DNA from: CAYLUN01 sp964386865
GTDB lineage: Bacteria; Verrucomicrobiota; Kiritimatiellia; RFP12; UBA1067
Assembly: GCA_964386865.1 (NCBI GenBank)
Contig: CAYLUN010000059.1
Coordinates: forward strand, 1-34,648
DNA length: 34,648 nt
Direction of reading: 5' to 3'
How positions within the stretch are numbered: position 1 is the stretch's first letter; every line of letters starts with the position of its first letter. The translations under genes and the position numbers were made by a program. Positions 15,433 through 24,149 of the stretch are shown here, in pieces. The notes beneath the pieces are model-generated. The model saw nothing but the letters and a program-made list of their open reading frames with translations. It searched no databases and had not been told where the DNA came from.

Positions 15433-17765
15433 AGGCCGCGGGTGAAATCCAGGCGCATCTTGGACTGGAAGACGGTGATCTGCTCGAAGATCTTGCGCAG
15501 CGCCGCTTGCTCGATCTCCGTCAGCTCGGCAGGGTTCACGTGGTTGTCCGGCGACTGGCCCGCCGCGAACTGCGCCGCCTGATGGCGCAAGCGCCAGAGG
15601 GACAGCATCTCAAAAGCCGTCCTCAGCTCCGCGACGCTCGCCGGCTGGAGCACCCCGGCGGCGGACAGAGCCCCGATGCGGTCCAGGGTGCCGACCGCGG
15701 GCAGGGCATGGCGCAAGGCATAGACCCGCGCGAAATTGACGATCGGGACAAGGCCGCTCTTGATATCAAACGTCTCCGGATGGCTTCCGCCAGACTCCAC
15801 CACAATCTTACCAAAGAACCCCAGCGGCGGCTTGAACTCCAGGGTGCTGCGGGCGAGGTTGAAGAAGAAGGTCTCCTGCGAGGCGATGTCGCGAAGCACA
15901 TGCCGCCTCAGCGCGTCCGACAGCGATTCGTCGCCCGCCGCATGCCGGAAATCGAACACGATGTTCACGGAGTGGAGCGCCTCGGCCGTGCTCCGCTCGA
16001 TCCAATCGTCGAACAACAGGCGCCACTGGCTCAGGGGCCGGCACCACGTGGGATTTCGGGCCATGACCTCGCCGCGACAATACGTGTAGCCCGCCGCATG
16101 CAGGCCGTCGCAAACCCGGCTGGCCAGGGCGTGGAAATAGGCGTCGCAGGCCGGCTCAGCGCCGGGCGCGGGATCGGCGTACACCAGGGCGTTGTCCTGA
16201 TCCGTCGCAAGCGTCTGCTCGCCCCGCCCTGCGCTCCCCAGCGCGAGGAACGCATACGGCACCGGCGCCGGGCCCAGGTCGGCCTCGGCCAGGGCGATCA
16301 GCCGGACGATCACCGCGTCACACAGGGCCGAGAGAAACCCGGTGACGTGGCTGGCCCGGGCGCCGGCGGCCAAAAGCAGCCTGACCGAAGCGGTGGCCAG
16401 CGCGCAAAGCCGCTGTATCTCCTCCAGCGTTGGGGCCTCCTGCGCTTTCCGGATGAGCAGCGGCAGGCTGCTGCCGTCCAACTTCAGCAGGTCATGGAAA
16501 GAGACCGAGACACCCCCGCTGCCCGCGCCGGCTCCAGGCAGCGACTGCTTCAGCAGCTCGTCTGTCCCTGAAGCCCTGATCAGCGCCAGCAGCGCCCCGA
16601 ACGGGGGCGGATCCACCACGCCCGCCACGCGCGGATAGTCCCGGATGCTGACCAGCAGCCCGGTCTGGCCGCCCACCGGCACGGTGGAGACGGCCAGCGC
16701 CACAGGCACCGCCTTCTTTCCTGGCCCTAGCATCAAGGCGTCAAACCGCGCTTTTCCGCTGCCTCTTTCCAGCCACTCCGCCAGCGCCGAGGAGCCCGGA
16801 TGTCCGTGGGCTAGCAACTCGAGGACCGGCCGCCCCCGGCAGTCGTCCTCCGCCAAGCCCAGCATCGCCAAGGCAGGCTTGTTGCAGAACCGGACGCACC
16901 CGTCCGCGACCAGCAAGATACCTTCCGCCGCGGACTCCACCAGCAGCCGGTACCTCGCCTCGGACTCCCGCAGCTCATGCTCCGCCTGTCGCCGTCGCCG
17001 CTCAATGCCATAGCTCTGGCGCCCGATCACGAACAGGAGCACCGCCAAAACGGCGGCGATGGCCAGGGAAAGCCGGGTCAGGCGTCCGGTCAGGCGCCGG
17101 GTTTCCGCCCGCACGTCGTCCAGATAGACACCCGTGCCCACGATCCACCCCCAGGGCTCATAAAGCTTCACAAACGAGAGCTTCGGCTCGATCCGCTCGG
17201 GGTCGTCCTTCCACTGCCACTGATAGGTGGCGTAGCCCTCCCCGCGCTCGCGGGCGATGTTGACGAACCGCACGAACACGGGCTCGCCCGCCGTATCGCG
17301 GTACCCGGAGACATCCGTCCCGTCGAGCTCCGCCCGGTAGGGATGCATGACCATGACGGAGCGAAGGTCGGTGATCCAGAAATAGTCCTTTCCTTCGCTG
17401 CCGTAGCGCAGGTGGCGGATTTCAGTCAGGGCGAGCTGCTGAGCCTGCTCCCGCGTGTGCGTGCCGGACCTCTCCTGCCGCCCGCACTCAGCGAGGATCC
17501 CCCAGGCGGCCACGGTGAGCTCCCGGATCATCTCCTTCTTCCGGTCGGTGATCGCCCGCTCAACCGTCGGCGTGACGACGCCGAAGATGGACAGAACGAA
17601 AAGCGCCAGCACAAGGATAGCGGGGGACACGATGCCCAGCACAAACCGGCGCCAGCTGTACGTGATCGGGAACCGCTTTTTGGAGGCCGCTGGCGCACGC
17701 CCGCCGGAACCGATGCTAAACCGGCTGGAAGCGGCAGCGAGCAGCGATTTCAGGGTGGAGGGCAT
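15429..17765 (-). CDS. Membrane Cache-PAS-DUF294 nucleotidyltransferase-like sensor protein
   Basis: A 778-residue signalling protein. TM1 lies at ~41-64 and TM2 at ~233-249. They flank a periplasmic single-Cache domain with YFWITDLRSVMVMHPYRAEL and EPWGWIVGTGVYLDD. A PAS domain spans ~266-375 (ARYRLLVESAAEGILLV). The remainder is a DUF294-type putative nucleotidyltransferase: ALGSAGRGEQTLATDQDN at ~508-525 resembles the GlnD active site, and a DUF294 C-terminal region follows. There is no histidine kinase, GGDEF or methyl-accepting domain, so output is probably nucleotidyl transfer or protein binding. The gene lies downstream of a DUF485/symporter pair, a neighbourhood in which DUF294 proteins are known. 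It may sense the transported solute; that is inference. Confidence 0.85.
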   Translation of the reverse strand: MPSTLKSLLAAASSRFSIGSGGRAPAASKKRFPITYSWRRFVLGIVSPAILVLALFVLSIFGVVTPTVERAITDRKKEMIRELTVAAWGILAECGRQERSGTHTREQAQQLALTEIRHLRYGSEGKDYFWITDLRSVMVMHPYRAELDGTDVSGYRDTAGEPVFVRFVNIARERGEGYATYQWQWKDDPERIEPKLSFVKLYEPWGWIVGTGVYLDDVRAETRRLTGRLTRLSLAIAAVLAVLLFVIGRQSYGIERRRRQAEHELRESEARYRLLVESAAEGILLVADGCVRFCNKPALAMLGLAEDDCRGRPVLELLAHGHPGSSALAEWLERGSGKARFDALMLGPGKKAVPVALAVSTVPVGGQTGLLVSIRDYPRVAGVVDPPPFGALLALIRASGTDELLKQSLPGAGAGSGGVSVSFHDLLKLDGSSLPLLIRKAQEAPTLEEIQRLCALATASVRLLLAAGARASHVTGFLSALCDAVIVRLIALAEADLGPAPVPYAFLALGSAGRGEQTLATDQDNALVYADPAPGAEPACDAYFHALASRVCDGLHAAGYTYCRGEVMARNPTWCRPLSQWRLLFDDWIERSTAEALHSVNIVFDFRHAAGDESLSDALRRHVLRDIASQETFFFNLARSTLEFKPPLGFFGKIVVESGGSHPETFDIKSGLVPIVNFARVYALRHALPAVGTLDRIGALSAAGVLQPASVAELRTAFEMLSLWRLRHQAAQFAAGQSPDNHVNPAELTEIEQAALRKIFEQITVFQSKMRLDFTRGL

Positions 17766-17836
17766 GCCACGTTCGATGGCGCAAGACTGCGTCTAAGGCC
17801 TTTGTCTTCCGGAAAGAGGTGTCCGCGGTCAGAAGG

Positions 17837-17863
17837 GCCGCCCGCCCTCCACGGGCGGGCGGC
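17837..17863. other. GC-rich 11-bp stem-loop between symporter and sensor genes
   Basis: GCCGCCCGCCC (17837-17847) pairs perfectly with GGGCGGGCGGC (17853-17863) around a 5-base loop, just downstream of the symporter gene on the minus strand. There is no T-run after it. It may be a partial terminator or an mRNA-stabilising hairpin that sets different levels for symporter and sensor. Confidence 0.55.
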
Positions 17864-17871
17864 ACAGAGAA

Positions 17872-19575
17872 TCAATCCACATCCGCCTTGTGCGCCAGCG
17901 CCAAGAACTTCTCCGGATCCTTGCCGGTATCCGTGGTCATGAGGCTGATGGCGATTAGCACAGCGAAAGAAGCGCTGACGCCGAAAATGCCGGGCCCGCC
18001 CGCGACCGGCAACCCGAGGAACTTGTACTTGACCCCCTGGACGAACAGCAGCACGATGAACAGCACGGACACCGCCAAGCCGGTCAGGATGCTGGCAATC
18101 ACCGCTTGCCGGGTGGTCCGCTTCCACCACAAGGTCGCCAGCATAGCCGGGAAGATGGCGCTCGCGGCGATCCCGAAGGCCAGCATCACCAGCCAGGCGA
18201 TGTTCTCGTTCTTCAGGAGAACAGCCAGGCCAACCGCAATGGCCGACATGACCAGCGTGGTGACCTTGGCAATGCCAAGCTCCTGCCTCTCGCTGGCGTT
18301 CGGGTTGATGTAGACCTTGTAGAGGTCGTGGCTGATGGACGAGGCCACAGTGATCATAAGTCCCGCCGCCGTCGACAGGATCGCGGCGACAGCGCCAGCC
18401 GCGCCGATCGCCATGAGCCAGGGGCCGCCGACCATCTGGCTGATCTCAAGCACGGCCATGTTCTTGGCGAGGCCAACTCCGGCCGACCCCTGCGAGATCC
18501 AGCTGACCAGCTTGGGGTAGATGGCCGGGAATAACAGAAAACCGAGGATGATGGCGCAGAGGTAGAAGATGCCGAGCGCCACGATACAGAGGGTCACGCT
18601 CTTCTTGGCCGCCCGCGCGCTGGGGACCGTGAAAAACATGATCAGGATATGCGGCAGCCCCGCGGTTCCGAACACGAGCGCGATCACGGTGCTGATCATG
18701 GCCAGCGTGCTGTCGGTCTTGACGCCGATGCTCATCACGCTGTCGGCGGTGGGCATCACCTGCCGGACGGCCGTGATGGCCTGCTCCGCCGACAGGCCGG
18801 CGATCGCCTGCACCGCCTCCGGATTCTTTCCGGCGAGGAGGGGAGGAACCACCTCGTGGGCGGTTTTCAGGATGCCCGAGAACGACCCGTGGCCGACGAT
18901 GAAGAAGGCCATGAGGGTCAGCACCACCATGGCGATCCAGAGGAACACCGCCTGGATGACCTGGTTGTACAGGGTGGACTTCATGCCGCCGAAAATGATG
19001 TAGACGCTCATGAGCACGCCGAGGCCGACCGTCACCCCGACGAAGTTCCAGCCCAGCAGCATTTCGAACAGCAACCCGGCGCCCAGCATCTGGGGAACCA
19101 GATAGAAGGTGGAGATCACGATGGTGCAGATCATGACCGCCAGCTTGACGCGATCATCCGGGAAGCGCCGGTGCAGGGCGCCCGCCACGGTGTAGGAACC
19201 CACATTGCGCAAGGGCCCGGCGATGAGCAGCAGCACGGCCATATAGCCGCCGAAGAACCCGATGGACAGCCAGATCGAGTCGATGCCGAACACGCCGATG
19301 TCACCCGCGCAGCCGAGGAAGCTCGCGGCGGAGAGATAGCTGCCCACCATGGCGATGCCGACCTGGACCCAGGGAACCCCTTTCCCGGCCACGTAGAAAT
19401 CGCTCGCGGACTTGGTCGAGCGGCTGGTCCACCAGGTGATGACGATGCTGGCCACCACAAAGAACAGGATGAACCCGACGACAATGCCCGTGTTCAGGGC
19501 GCTGCCCTTGGCCGCGTCCGGGGCGGCCGCAGCCAGAAAGGGGGAAGCGAGAAAGGAAGGTAGTGTTATTGACAT
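17872..19575 (-). CDS. Sodium:solute symporter family protein (ActP-like)
   Basis: A polytopic inner-membrane transporter of 567 residues with about 13 hydrophobic segments. SSS-family features include SASDFYVAGKGVPWVQVGIAM, SYLSAASFLGCAGDIG, VYIIFGGMKSTLYNQVIQ, TAGLPHILIMFFTVP and GAAGAVAAILSTAAGLMIT. The start is placed at MSITLPSFLAS (19575), because the upstream extension would overlap the preceding gene. A DUF485-like small membrane protein 4 bases upstream resembles the yjcH-actP arrangement, so a monocarboxylate such as acetate is a plausible substrate, but this is not proven by sequence. About 75 residues between TM segments (LKTAHEVVPPLLAGKNPEAV onward) form a large loop as in the ActP/VC_2705 branch. 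Confidence 0.9.
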   Translation of the reverse strand: MSITLPSFLASPFLAAAAPDAAKGSALNTGIVVGFILFFVVASIVITWWTSRSTKSASDFYVAGKGVPWVQVGIAMVGSYLSAASFLGCAGDIGVFGIDSIWLSIGFFGGYMAVLLLIAGPLRNVGSYTVAGALHRRFPDDRVKLAVMICTIVISTFYLVPQMLGAGLLFEMLLGWNFVGVTVGLGVLMSVYIIFGGMKSTLYNQVIQAVFLWIAMVVLTLMAFFIVGHGSFSGILKTAHEVVPPLLAGKNPEAVQAIAGLSAEQAITAVRQVMPTADSVMSIGVKTDSTLAMISTVIALVFGTAGLPHILIMFFTVPSARAAKKSVTLCIVALGIFYLCAIILGFLLFPAIYPKLVSWISQGSAGVGLAKNMAVLEISQMVGGPWLMAIGAAGAVAAILSTAAGLMITVASSISHDLYKVYINPNASERQELGIAKVTTLVMSAIAVGLAVLLKNENIAWLVMLAFGIAASAIFPAMLATLWWKRTTRQAVIASILTGLAVSVLFIVLLFVQGVKYKFLGLPVAGGPGIFGVSASFAVLIAISLMTTDTGKDPEKFLALAHKADVD

Positions 19576-19579
19576 GGGG

Positions 19580-19828
19580 TTACCGCGCCTTCTTGAACCA
19601 GATTGCAATCAACAGCCAGGACACCGGAAAGATCATGAGCGAGATGAGCAGTCCGAACGGCATTCCGAACACCGGGTGGGAGGCGATGCTCTTGCAGGAG
19701 GGGGTTTGCACCACGGCCGCGCCCAAATAGAAAAAGAAGAACAGGGCGAAAAGTCCGAAGCTCACAAGCACCTTGCGGCGCATGCCGGTCTGCGGCGGGG
19801 GAGGTGATTTCACGTCCGGATCACTCAT
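19580..19828 (-). CDS. DUF485-like small membrane protein (symporter partner)
   Basis: This 82-residue protein has two hydrophobic segments (about 24-41 and 58-76) and ends in IAIWFKKAR, similar to the YxRRA end of DUF485 proteins such as YjcH. GAGGAGAAGA upstream of ATG 19828 is a strong ribosome binding site. It ends 4 bases before the symporter start. The domain assignment rests on size, topology and neighbour rather than on strong motif identity. Confidence 0.75.
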   Translation of the reverse strand: MSDPDVKSPPPPQTGMRRKVLVSFGLFALFFFFYLGAAVVQTPSCKSIASHPVFGMPFGLLISLMIFPVSWLLIAIWFKKAR

Positions 19829-20057
19829 GGTCTTCTCCTCAGTCTGTTAGTATAGGAAGTTTGCGCATGTGTAATAACCGCTTCTGTCCGGCACAGGCGA
19901 ACACCCTACGCCAAGCCGGCAGGCAACGGCGACAACCAGCGAATTCAGAGTGAGGAGAATGCCAAATGCGGAGCGATATGTCAAACACATCGCCAACGCC
20001 TGCCGCGGGCTGCGCGCCGCCCGACGGCCGCCCGGAGATCTCTGCGCCCGCGGCGGA
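19829..20057 (-). promoter_or_regulatory. Intergenic region with candidate -10 box for the symporter operon
   Basis: On the minus strand TATACT (19849-19854) lies about 20 bases before the DUF485-like start, with the ribosome binding site between them. No good -35 box is visible at 16-18 bases, so an activator could be needed. The rest of the gap up to the TPR gene end holds no convincing gene or terminator. Confidence 0.35.
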
Positions 20058-22448
20058 TCATGGCGCCGGAGCGGAGAAAGGCTTGACGCCCTCTTTCAGC
20101 CGGCGTTTCAAGCCGAGGCCTTCGAGCACCCGTCCGGCCTCCATGTAGAGATCGGCAAGCCCGTACGCGTATTCGCCGTTCTCCCAGCCTGTCAGCGTGC
20201 AGGCCTGCTCGGCGAGCTTGACCGCCTGAGGGAAGTCTTTGTCTGGGCGCTCGCGCATCGCCAGCCCTTTCGCGCAGCGATACAGGGCCTCCGCGTGCTT
20301 CGGCTCGCGCTTCAGCACCTCGCGGAACTGCCGGTCCGCCTCCGCAAACTCGCCGATGGTCAAGGCCGCCTGCGCCAGCTCGAGACGATAGTCCGTCTGC
20401 TCCGGCGCCTCAGACACCGCCCGCGCAAAATGCAGGTAGGCGTTCTCATTGTCGCCATTCCCGCGCAGGCAATACCCCATCCCATAATGCGCACGGGCCG
20501 TCCCCACGCCCAAAGACAGCAGGTTCTCGTAGCAGTTGAGCGCGCCCTTCACGTCGCCGATCTTGATCCGACGGCGCCCCTCCAGCTCCACCGTCTCCGC
20601 CGACTGAACCAAGAGCGCGTCATGCGTGCTGATCCTGGCAGCCGCGCGGGCCGACTCCAAGCCCGCCTCGTTGTGCCCCTTGGCCGTCTCAGACAGCGCG
20701 GTCACCACGGCCGCCCGCGCGCCCAGCGCGCGCCCCACTTTATCCATGAAAGTCACATACACATCCACGTCGGCCTGGCCCGGCAACACCCACTCCGCCT
20801 TCCGCTGGCGGCAGCTCTCCAGCACAGCCGGCTGCAGCGCCGTTCGGCTCGGCACGACGGCCGCGCGCGGCGCGCGCCACGCGGCGGCCCATGCGCCTTC
20901 GGCGCCCGCCGCCTTCAGCCACTTCTCCAGGCCGTTGCCGTCACACAGCACGCAGGCCAGTGCGTCCGGAAGCGAGAGCCCTCCCGCGCGAGTGAAGTCG
21001 CGGAAGACAGCCTCGCGCTCGAACAGCGCCAGCATATCGTCCAGCGGCGACTTGACCGGCTTGCCCGCCCCCAGGAGCACCCAGTCATAGGCGCCCGTAC
21101 ACCACACCTGCACCCCGGCAAAGACCGACGCGAAGTCGCGCGCCACAGACGCGAAACTGCCGACAGACAGCGCGCGCGCATCCAGGTGCAGAGCCACCAC
21201 CCCGTCCGCCGACAAGGCCCGCTTGTATCGCCGAAGCTGGCGCGCGCTAGACAGCTGACGCGAACCGCGCTGCCACGCGGGAGCCGGCGCCACAACGATC
21301 ACGTCGTAGCCGGAATCCGCCGCGAGCGGCGCGTCCCACGTGATCGCCACCTTCTCGCCTGAGCCGTCACCCGTCAGATAGGCGTCCGCCGCGACGGTCA
21401 GGTTCACGGCCGAACGCTCCGCCCCGGCCACGGCCACATTCGTGACGCCGCCCCGCGCCAGGAACGGCAGGTACACGCCGGCCTCCGGCCCCACAAGCGC
21501 CGCCTTGCGGCACGTCGGCCGGACCAACAGCGGCGCGTAGCCCGTCAGCGTGCGCGCCGTGTGAAAGCGGTTTCCGAACAGAAGCGGGCGGCCGTCCATC
21601 GCGAAAACGAACTGATAGTCCGGGTCGGCGTACGCCGCCACCACATGCCGGGCCGAAACGTGCTGGAACAGCGGCCGGCCCTGAGCGAAGCCGCTGTCGC
21701 GGTGCGCCAGCCGCCCGAACGCGCCCTCGCTCAGCACCGTGCTCCCGCCGGTCGGCGCCAGCGCCGCCGCCAGCGCCATCGCCGCCGCCAGCGGCCAGGG
21801 TGCCAGCGCCACCCGCGCGGCCAGCGGGCGCGCCCCGCAGCACAGGATCGACAGCGACACCAGCCCGCCGAACCACAGTGAGGCCAGCCGCATCAGCGGC
21901 TCGAAGCCCAGCGCCGGAGCCAGCGCCCCGCCCAGCGCGAGGCCGAAGCCAAACGCCAGCGCGCAGGCCACAGCTGCCGTGCGCCCTCCTCCGCCCGCGG
22001 GCTCCCGCCGCAGGCTACACACGTAAGCCGGCACGGCCAGCCCAACCGCCAGACACGGCACGCCAACGAGCACGGCGCTGGTTTTGACCAGCGTTTGAAG
22101 GAAGAGGCCGAACGTCCTTCCGGCATCCAGCAACAAGCGCTGCCAGCCGCTGACGACCCCGGAGAATAGCGCGGCCTCAAGCGCCAGGAGCGCGGCGAGC
22201 AGGACGACCACGACGCCCAGATACACGGACGGGCGCCGCGCGCGCCGCCCCGGCCACACCCCCGCCGCGCAGCCGATCAGCAGCCCGGCCGCAGCCGCTG
22301 AAACGAAGGCCGCCAGCGAGTAGGCCGTCCGGCCCGCCACCGCGTCCAACACGCGCAGCCACGCAGCCATCAGCGCGCCCACCATCAGGCTGGCCGCCGC
22401 GCCTTGAGCAACCGGGCCAAACACACCATGCCGCCATTTGAACATCAT
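20058..22448 (-). CDS. Polytopic membrane protein with spermidine-synthase-like domain and TPR tail
   Basis: A 796-residue protein. Residues ~15-245 hold about seven or eight hydrophobic helices. Residues ~250-500 resemble the membrane-fused spermidine synthase-like fold: KAALVGPEAGVYLPFLARGG in place of the nucleotide-binding loop, SGYDVIVVAPAP, and RRYKRALSADGVVALHLDARAL. Residues ~610-760 form tandem TPR helices (ALNCYENLLSLGVGTARAHYGMGYCLR, NAYLHFARAVSEAPEQ, ADRQFREVLKREPKHAEALYRCA; repeats about 34 apart). The usual polyamine-synthase acidic residues are not obvious, so catalysis is doubtful. It is the last gene of the waaA-mscS run, 11 bases after mscS. A scaffold or envelope role is possible but unproven. 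Confidence 0.75.
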   Translation of the reverse strand: MMFKWRHGVFGPVAQGAAASLMVGALMAAWLRVLDAVAGRTAYSLAAFVSAAAAGLLIGCAAGVWPGRRARRPSVYLGVVVVLLAALLALEAALFSGVVSGWQRLLLDAGRTFGLFLQTLVKTSAVLVGVPCLAVGLAVPAYVCSLRREPAGGGGRTAAVACALAFGFGLALGGALAPALGFEPLMRLASLWFGGLVSLSILCCGARPLAARVALAPWPLAAAMALAAALAPTGGSTVLSEGAFGRLAHRDSGFAQGRPLFQHVSARHVVAAYADPDYQFVFAMDGRPLLFGNRFHTARTLTGYAPLLVRPTCRKAALVGPEAGVYLPFLARGGVTNVAVAGAERSAVNLTVAADAYLTGDGSGEKVAITWDAPLAADSGYDVIVVAPAPAWQRGSRQLSSARQLRRYKRALSADGVVALHLDARALSVGSFASVARDFASVFAGVQVWCTGAYDWVLLGAGKPVKSPLDDMLALFEREAVFRDFTRAGGLSLPDALACVLCDGNGLEKWLKAAGAEGAWAAAWRAPRAAVVPSRTALQPAVLESCRQRKAEWVLPGQADVDVYVTFMDKVGRALGARAAVVTALSETAKGHNEAGLESARAAARISTHDALLVQSAETVELEGRRRIKIGDVKGALNCYENLLSLGVGTARAHYGMGYCLRGNGDNENAYLHFARAVSEAPEQTDYRLELAQAALTIGEFAEADRQFREVLKREPKHAEALYRCAKGLAMRERPDKDFPQAVKLAEQACTLTGWENGEYAYGLADLYMEAGRVLEGLGLKRRLKEGVKPFSAPAP
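20080..20104 (+). repeat. Short dispersed repeat, copy 2 (partner at 14610-14634)
   Basis: This 18-of-20 match to the copy at 14611-14630 lies inside the last codons of the TPR protein gene (antisense to it), where it encodes the tail RLKEGVKPFS. On the plus strand both copies can encode GLTPSFS. Confidence 0.5.
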
Positions 22449-22459
22449 CGAAACCGCCT

Positions 22460-23293
22460 CTACTCACTGTTACCCTTGCCGAGCCGCAGGTCGCCTGCAA
22501 CCATTCTCAGCATCTCATACGGAAGCGCGACGCCCTCTTTGTCGAACCGCGCCTTAATGTCTTTCATCAGCGAGGTCCGCGCCGACTGGATCTCGTTCCT
22601 GTCGATCCAGACCGCCAGCAGAAAATCCATCGACCCCTCGCCAAAGCCTTTGAACACGATCAGCGGCTCAGGCTCGTTGAAGCAGGACGCGTTCGCGACC
22701 ACGACCTCGCGGAAGATCTCCATCACGCGGCCAGCGTCCTCGGTATACGCCACGCGAATCTCCAGATCCAGCCGCCGGATCTGATACTGGGTGTAGTTCA
22801 CGAGCTTCGACTTGGCCACCGTTTCATTCGGGATGCGCACCAGCCGGTTGTCAAACGTCCGGATGTAGGTCGAGAGCAGCTCCACGCTGTGGACGTAGCC
22901 CGAGGTCCCGTCGACCTCGATCCAGTCGCCGACCTTGAACGGATGCTCCAGCAGCAGAAAGAGCCCGCTGATCAGATTAGACAGGCTGGTCTGAGACGCG
23001 AAGCCGATGGCGACGCCCGCAACGCCCGCCGCGCCCAGCACCGCCGTGATGCTGCCGCCGACGCCATGCACAAGGAGCACCACGAACAGGGCGACGAGCG
23101 TGATTTTGATCGCGTTAGAGGCCGCCCGCGCCGAGTCGGCCCCCAGCTTTCGCGACAGGCCGTTATAGACCAGGCGCGCCAAAACAGAAGACACCCAGAA
23201 GCCAAAGATGAGCCACGCGCAAATGCCGATGAAGGGCAGCACGTAGTCGCCCATCAGCTTCGCCAACGATGTGAAGTCAACTTTCATGGCCAT
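22460..23293 (-). CDS. mscS: Small-conductance mechanosensitive channel (MscS family)
   Basis: An inner-membrane tension-gated channel that releases solutes on hypo-osmotic shock. The 277 residues contain three N-terminal TM helices. The third is the Gly/Ala-rich pore helix AGVAGVAIGFASQTSLSNLISG, followed by the beta-domain FKVGDWIEVDGTSGYV and the cytoplasmic domain with RLVRIPNETVAKSKLVNY. Size matches E. coli MscS (286). ATG 23287 is an equally possible start. A DUF432-like gene ends 17 bases upstream. Confidence 0.94.
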   Translation of the reverse strand: MAMKVDFTSLAKLMGDYVLPFIGICAWLIFGFWVSSVLARLVYNGLSRKLGADSARAASNAIKITLVALFVVLLVHGVGGSITAVLGAAGVAGVAIGFASQTSLSNLISGLFLLLEHPFKVGDWIEVDGTSGYVHSVELLSTYIRTFDNRLVRIPNETVAKSKLVNYTQYQIRRLDLEIRVAYTEDAGRVMEIFREVVVANASCFNEPEPLIVFKGFGEGSMDFLLAVWIDRNEIQSARTSLMKDIKARFDKEGVALPYEMLRMVAGDLRLGKGNSE

Positions 23294-23310
23294 GGCGCCT
23301 GCACGTTCGC

Positions 23311-24105
23311 TTACAGCGGCTGCTTAAAGAGCGCGCCGAGCACGGCCCGCGCCGTCAGGCCGGACGTGGGCGCCTCGCGCGGCCCGGAGACCGGCCGAGC
23401 CCCGTGCGCCTGCTCGGGAGCGGACCGGCCGAACGTGATGGCCGCGCTCGCGAGGCTCCCCGTACACGCCAGGCGGCACTCATTCGTCCACAGCCGCCCG
23501 TCGTCCGTCTGATAAACCCCCATGTGCCGAACGCGCAGCTGAAGCTGAGAGAAGACGAGCGGCTCGTGCGTGCCGTTGTCGACCAGCACCGGGCAGATCG
23601 CCCGCCCCTCCACGTCCGTCAGCTCCTCGAGGCTCTGCCGCGCCCGCGTGGCCAGCGCGTAGCCGATCTCGCCGTCCTCTGCCGGATGGCCGAACCACGT
23701 CTTCGAGAGCACGTGCGTCGGATGCTCGCTGAGCGCCATCGGCCTTTGCGCGTCCAGGCCAGAAACCTCCACCCGCACCCAAACGGGAATGGTCACGAAG
23801 AACAGGCCCTTGTGCCGCGGGGCGATTTCGATCCGCGCCTCGGGCCGCGTCATCACCGGCCTGTCCGGCAGCACGGGGACGAGCCGCACCGCAGACGCCG
23901 CAGACGGCGTGACAAAGCGGTGCCAGTCGAAGGCTTCAACGGCGGCCTGCGTCACGTGCAGCGGCACGAAGACGCTTTCGGCCTCGTGGCGCGCCGCCAC
24001 CTGCCACCCTTGGGGGCTGCGCAGCAGCCAGAGCCTCAGCTGGGCAACGGAGCACGCGTAAATCCGGCCCGCTTCGCATTCGTGCTGTGACCAAACCCCA
24101 TTCAT
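23311..24105 (-). CDS. DUF432-like protein of unknown function, adjacent to mscS
   Basis: The start is placed at MNGVWSQHECEAGRIYAC (24105), because the longer frame adds only Arg-rich antisense of the waaA end. The 264-residue soluble protein has no signal peptide or TM helix and is rich in beta strands: FVPLHVTQAAVEAF, FVTIPVWVRVEVSG, LSKTWFGHPAEDGEIGYAL and HEPLVFSQLQLRV. It resembles DUF432 proteins, which to my knowledge often neighbour mechanosensitive channels, but I could not verify the assignment. The order DUF432-like, then mscS with a 17-base gap, suggests a channel accessory role. Confidence 0.6.
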   Translation of the reverse strand: MNGVWSQHECEAGRIYACSVAQLRLWLLRSPQGWQVAARHEAESVFVPLHVTQAAVEAFDWHRFVTPSAASAVRLVPVLPDRPVMTRPEARIEIAPRHKGLFFVTIPVWVRVEVSGLDAQRPMALSEHPTHVLSKTWFGHPAEDGEIGYALATRARQSLEELTDVEGRAICPVLVDNGTHEPLVFSQLQLRVRHMGVYQTDDGRLWTNECRLACTGSLASAAITFGRSAPEQAHGARPVSGPREAPTSGLTARAVLGALFKQPL

Positions 24106-24149
24106 GTTCTCAGTATACCACCGCCTGCGCCGCCATCCAACCGTTCGTT

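Noticed and set aside
19966..20148. 60-residue plus-strand ORF with an AGGAGA ribosome binding site
   Set aside because: It is Pro/Ala/Ser-rich, antisense to the TPR gene end, and contains the dispersed repeat; no family is recognisable.
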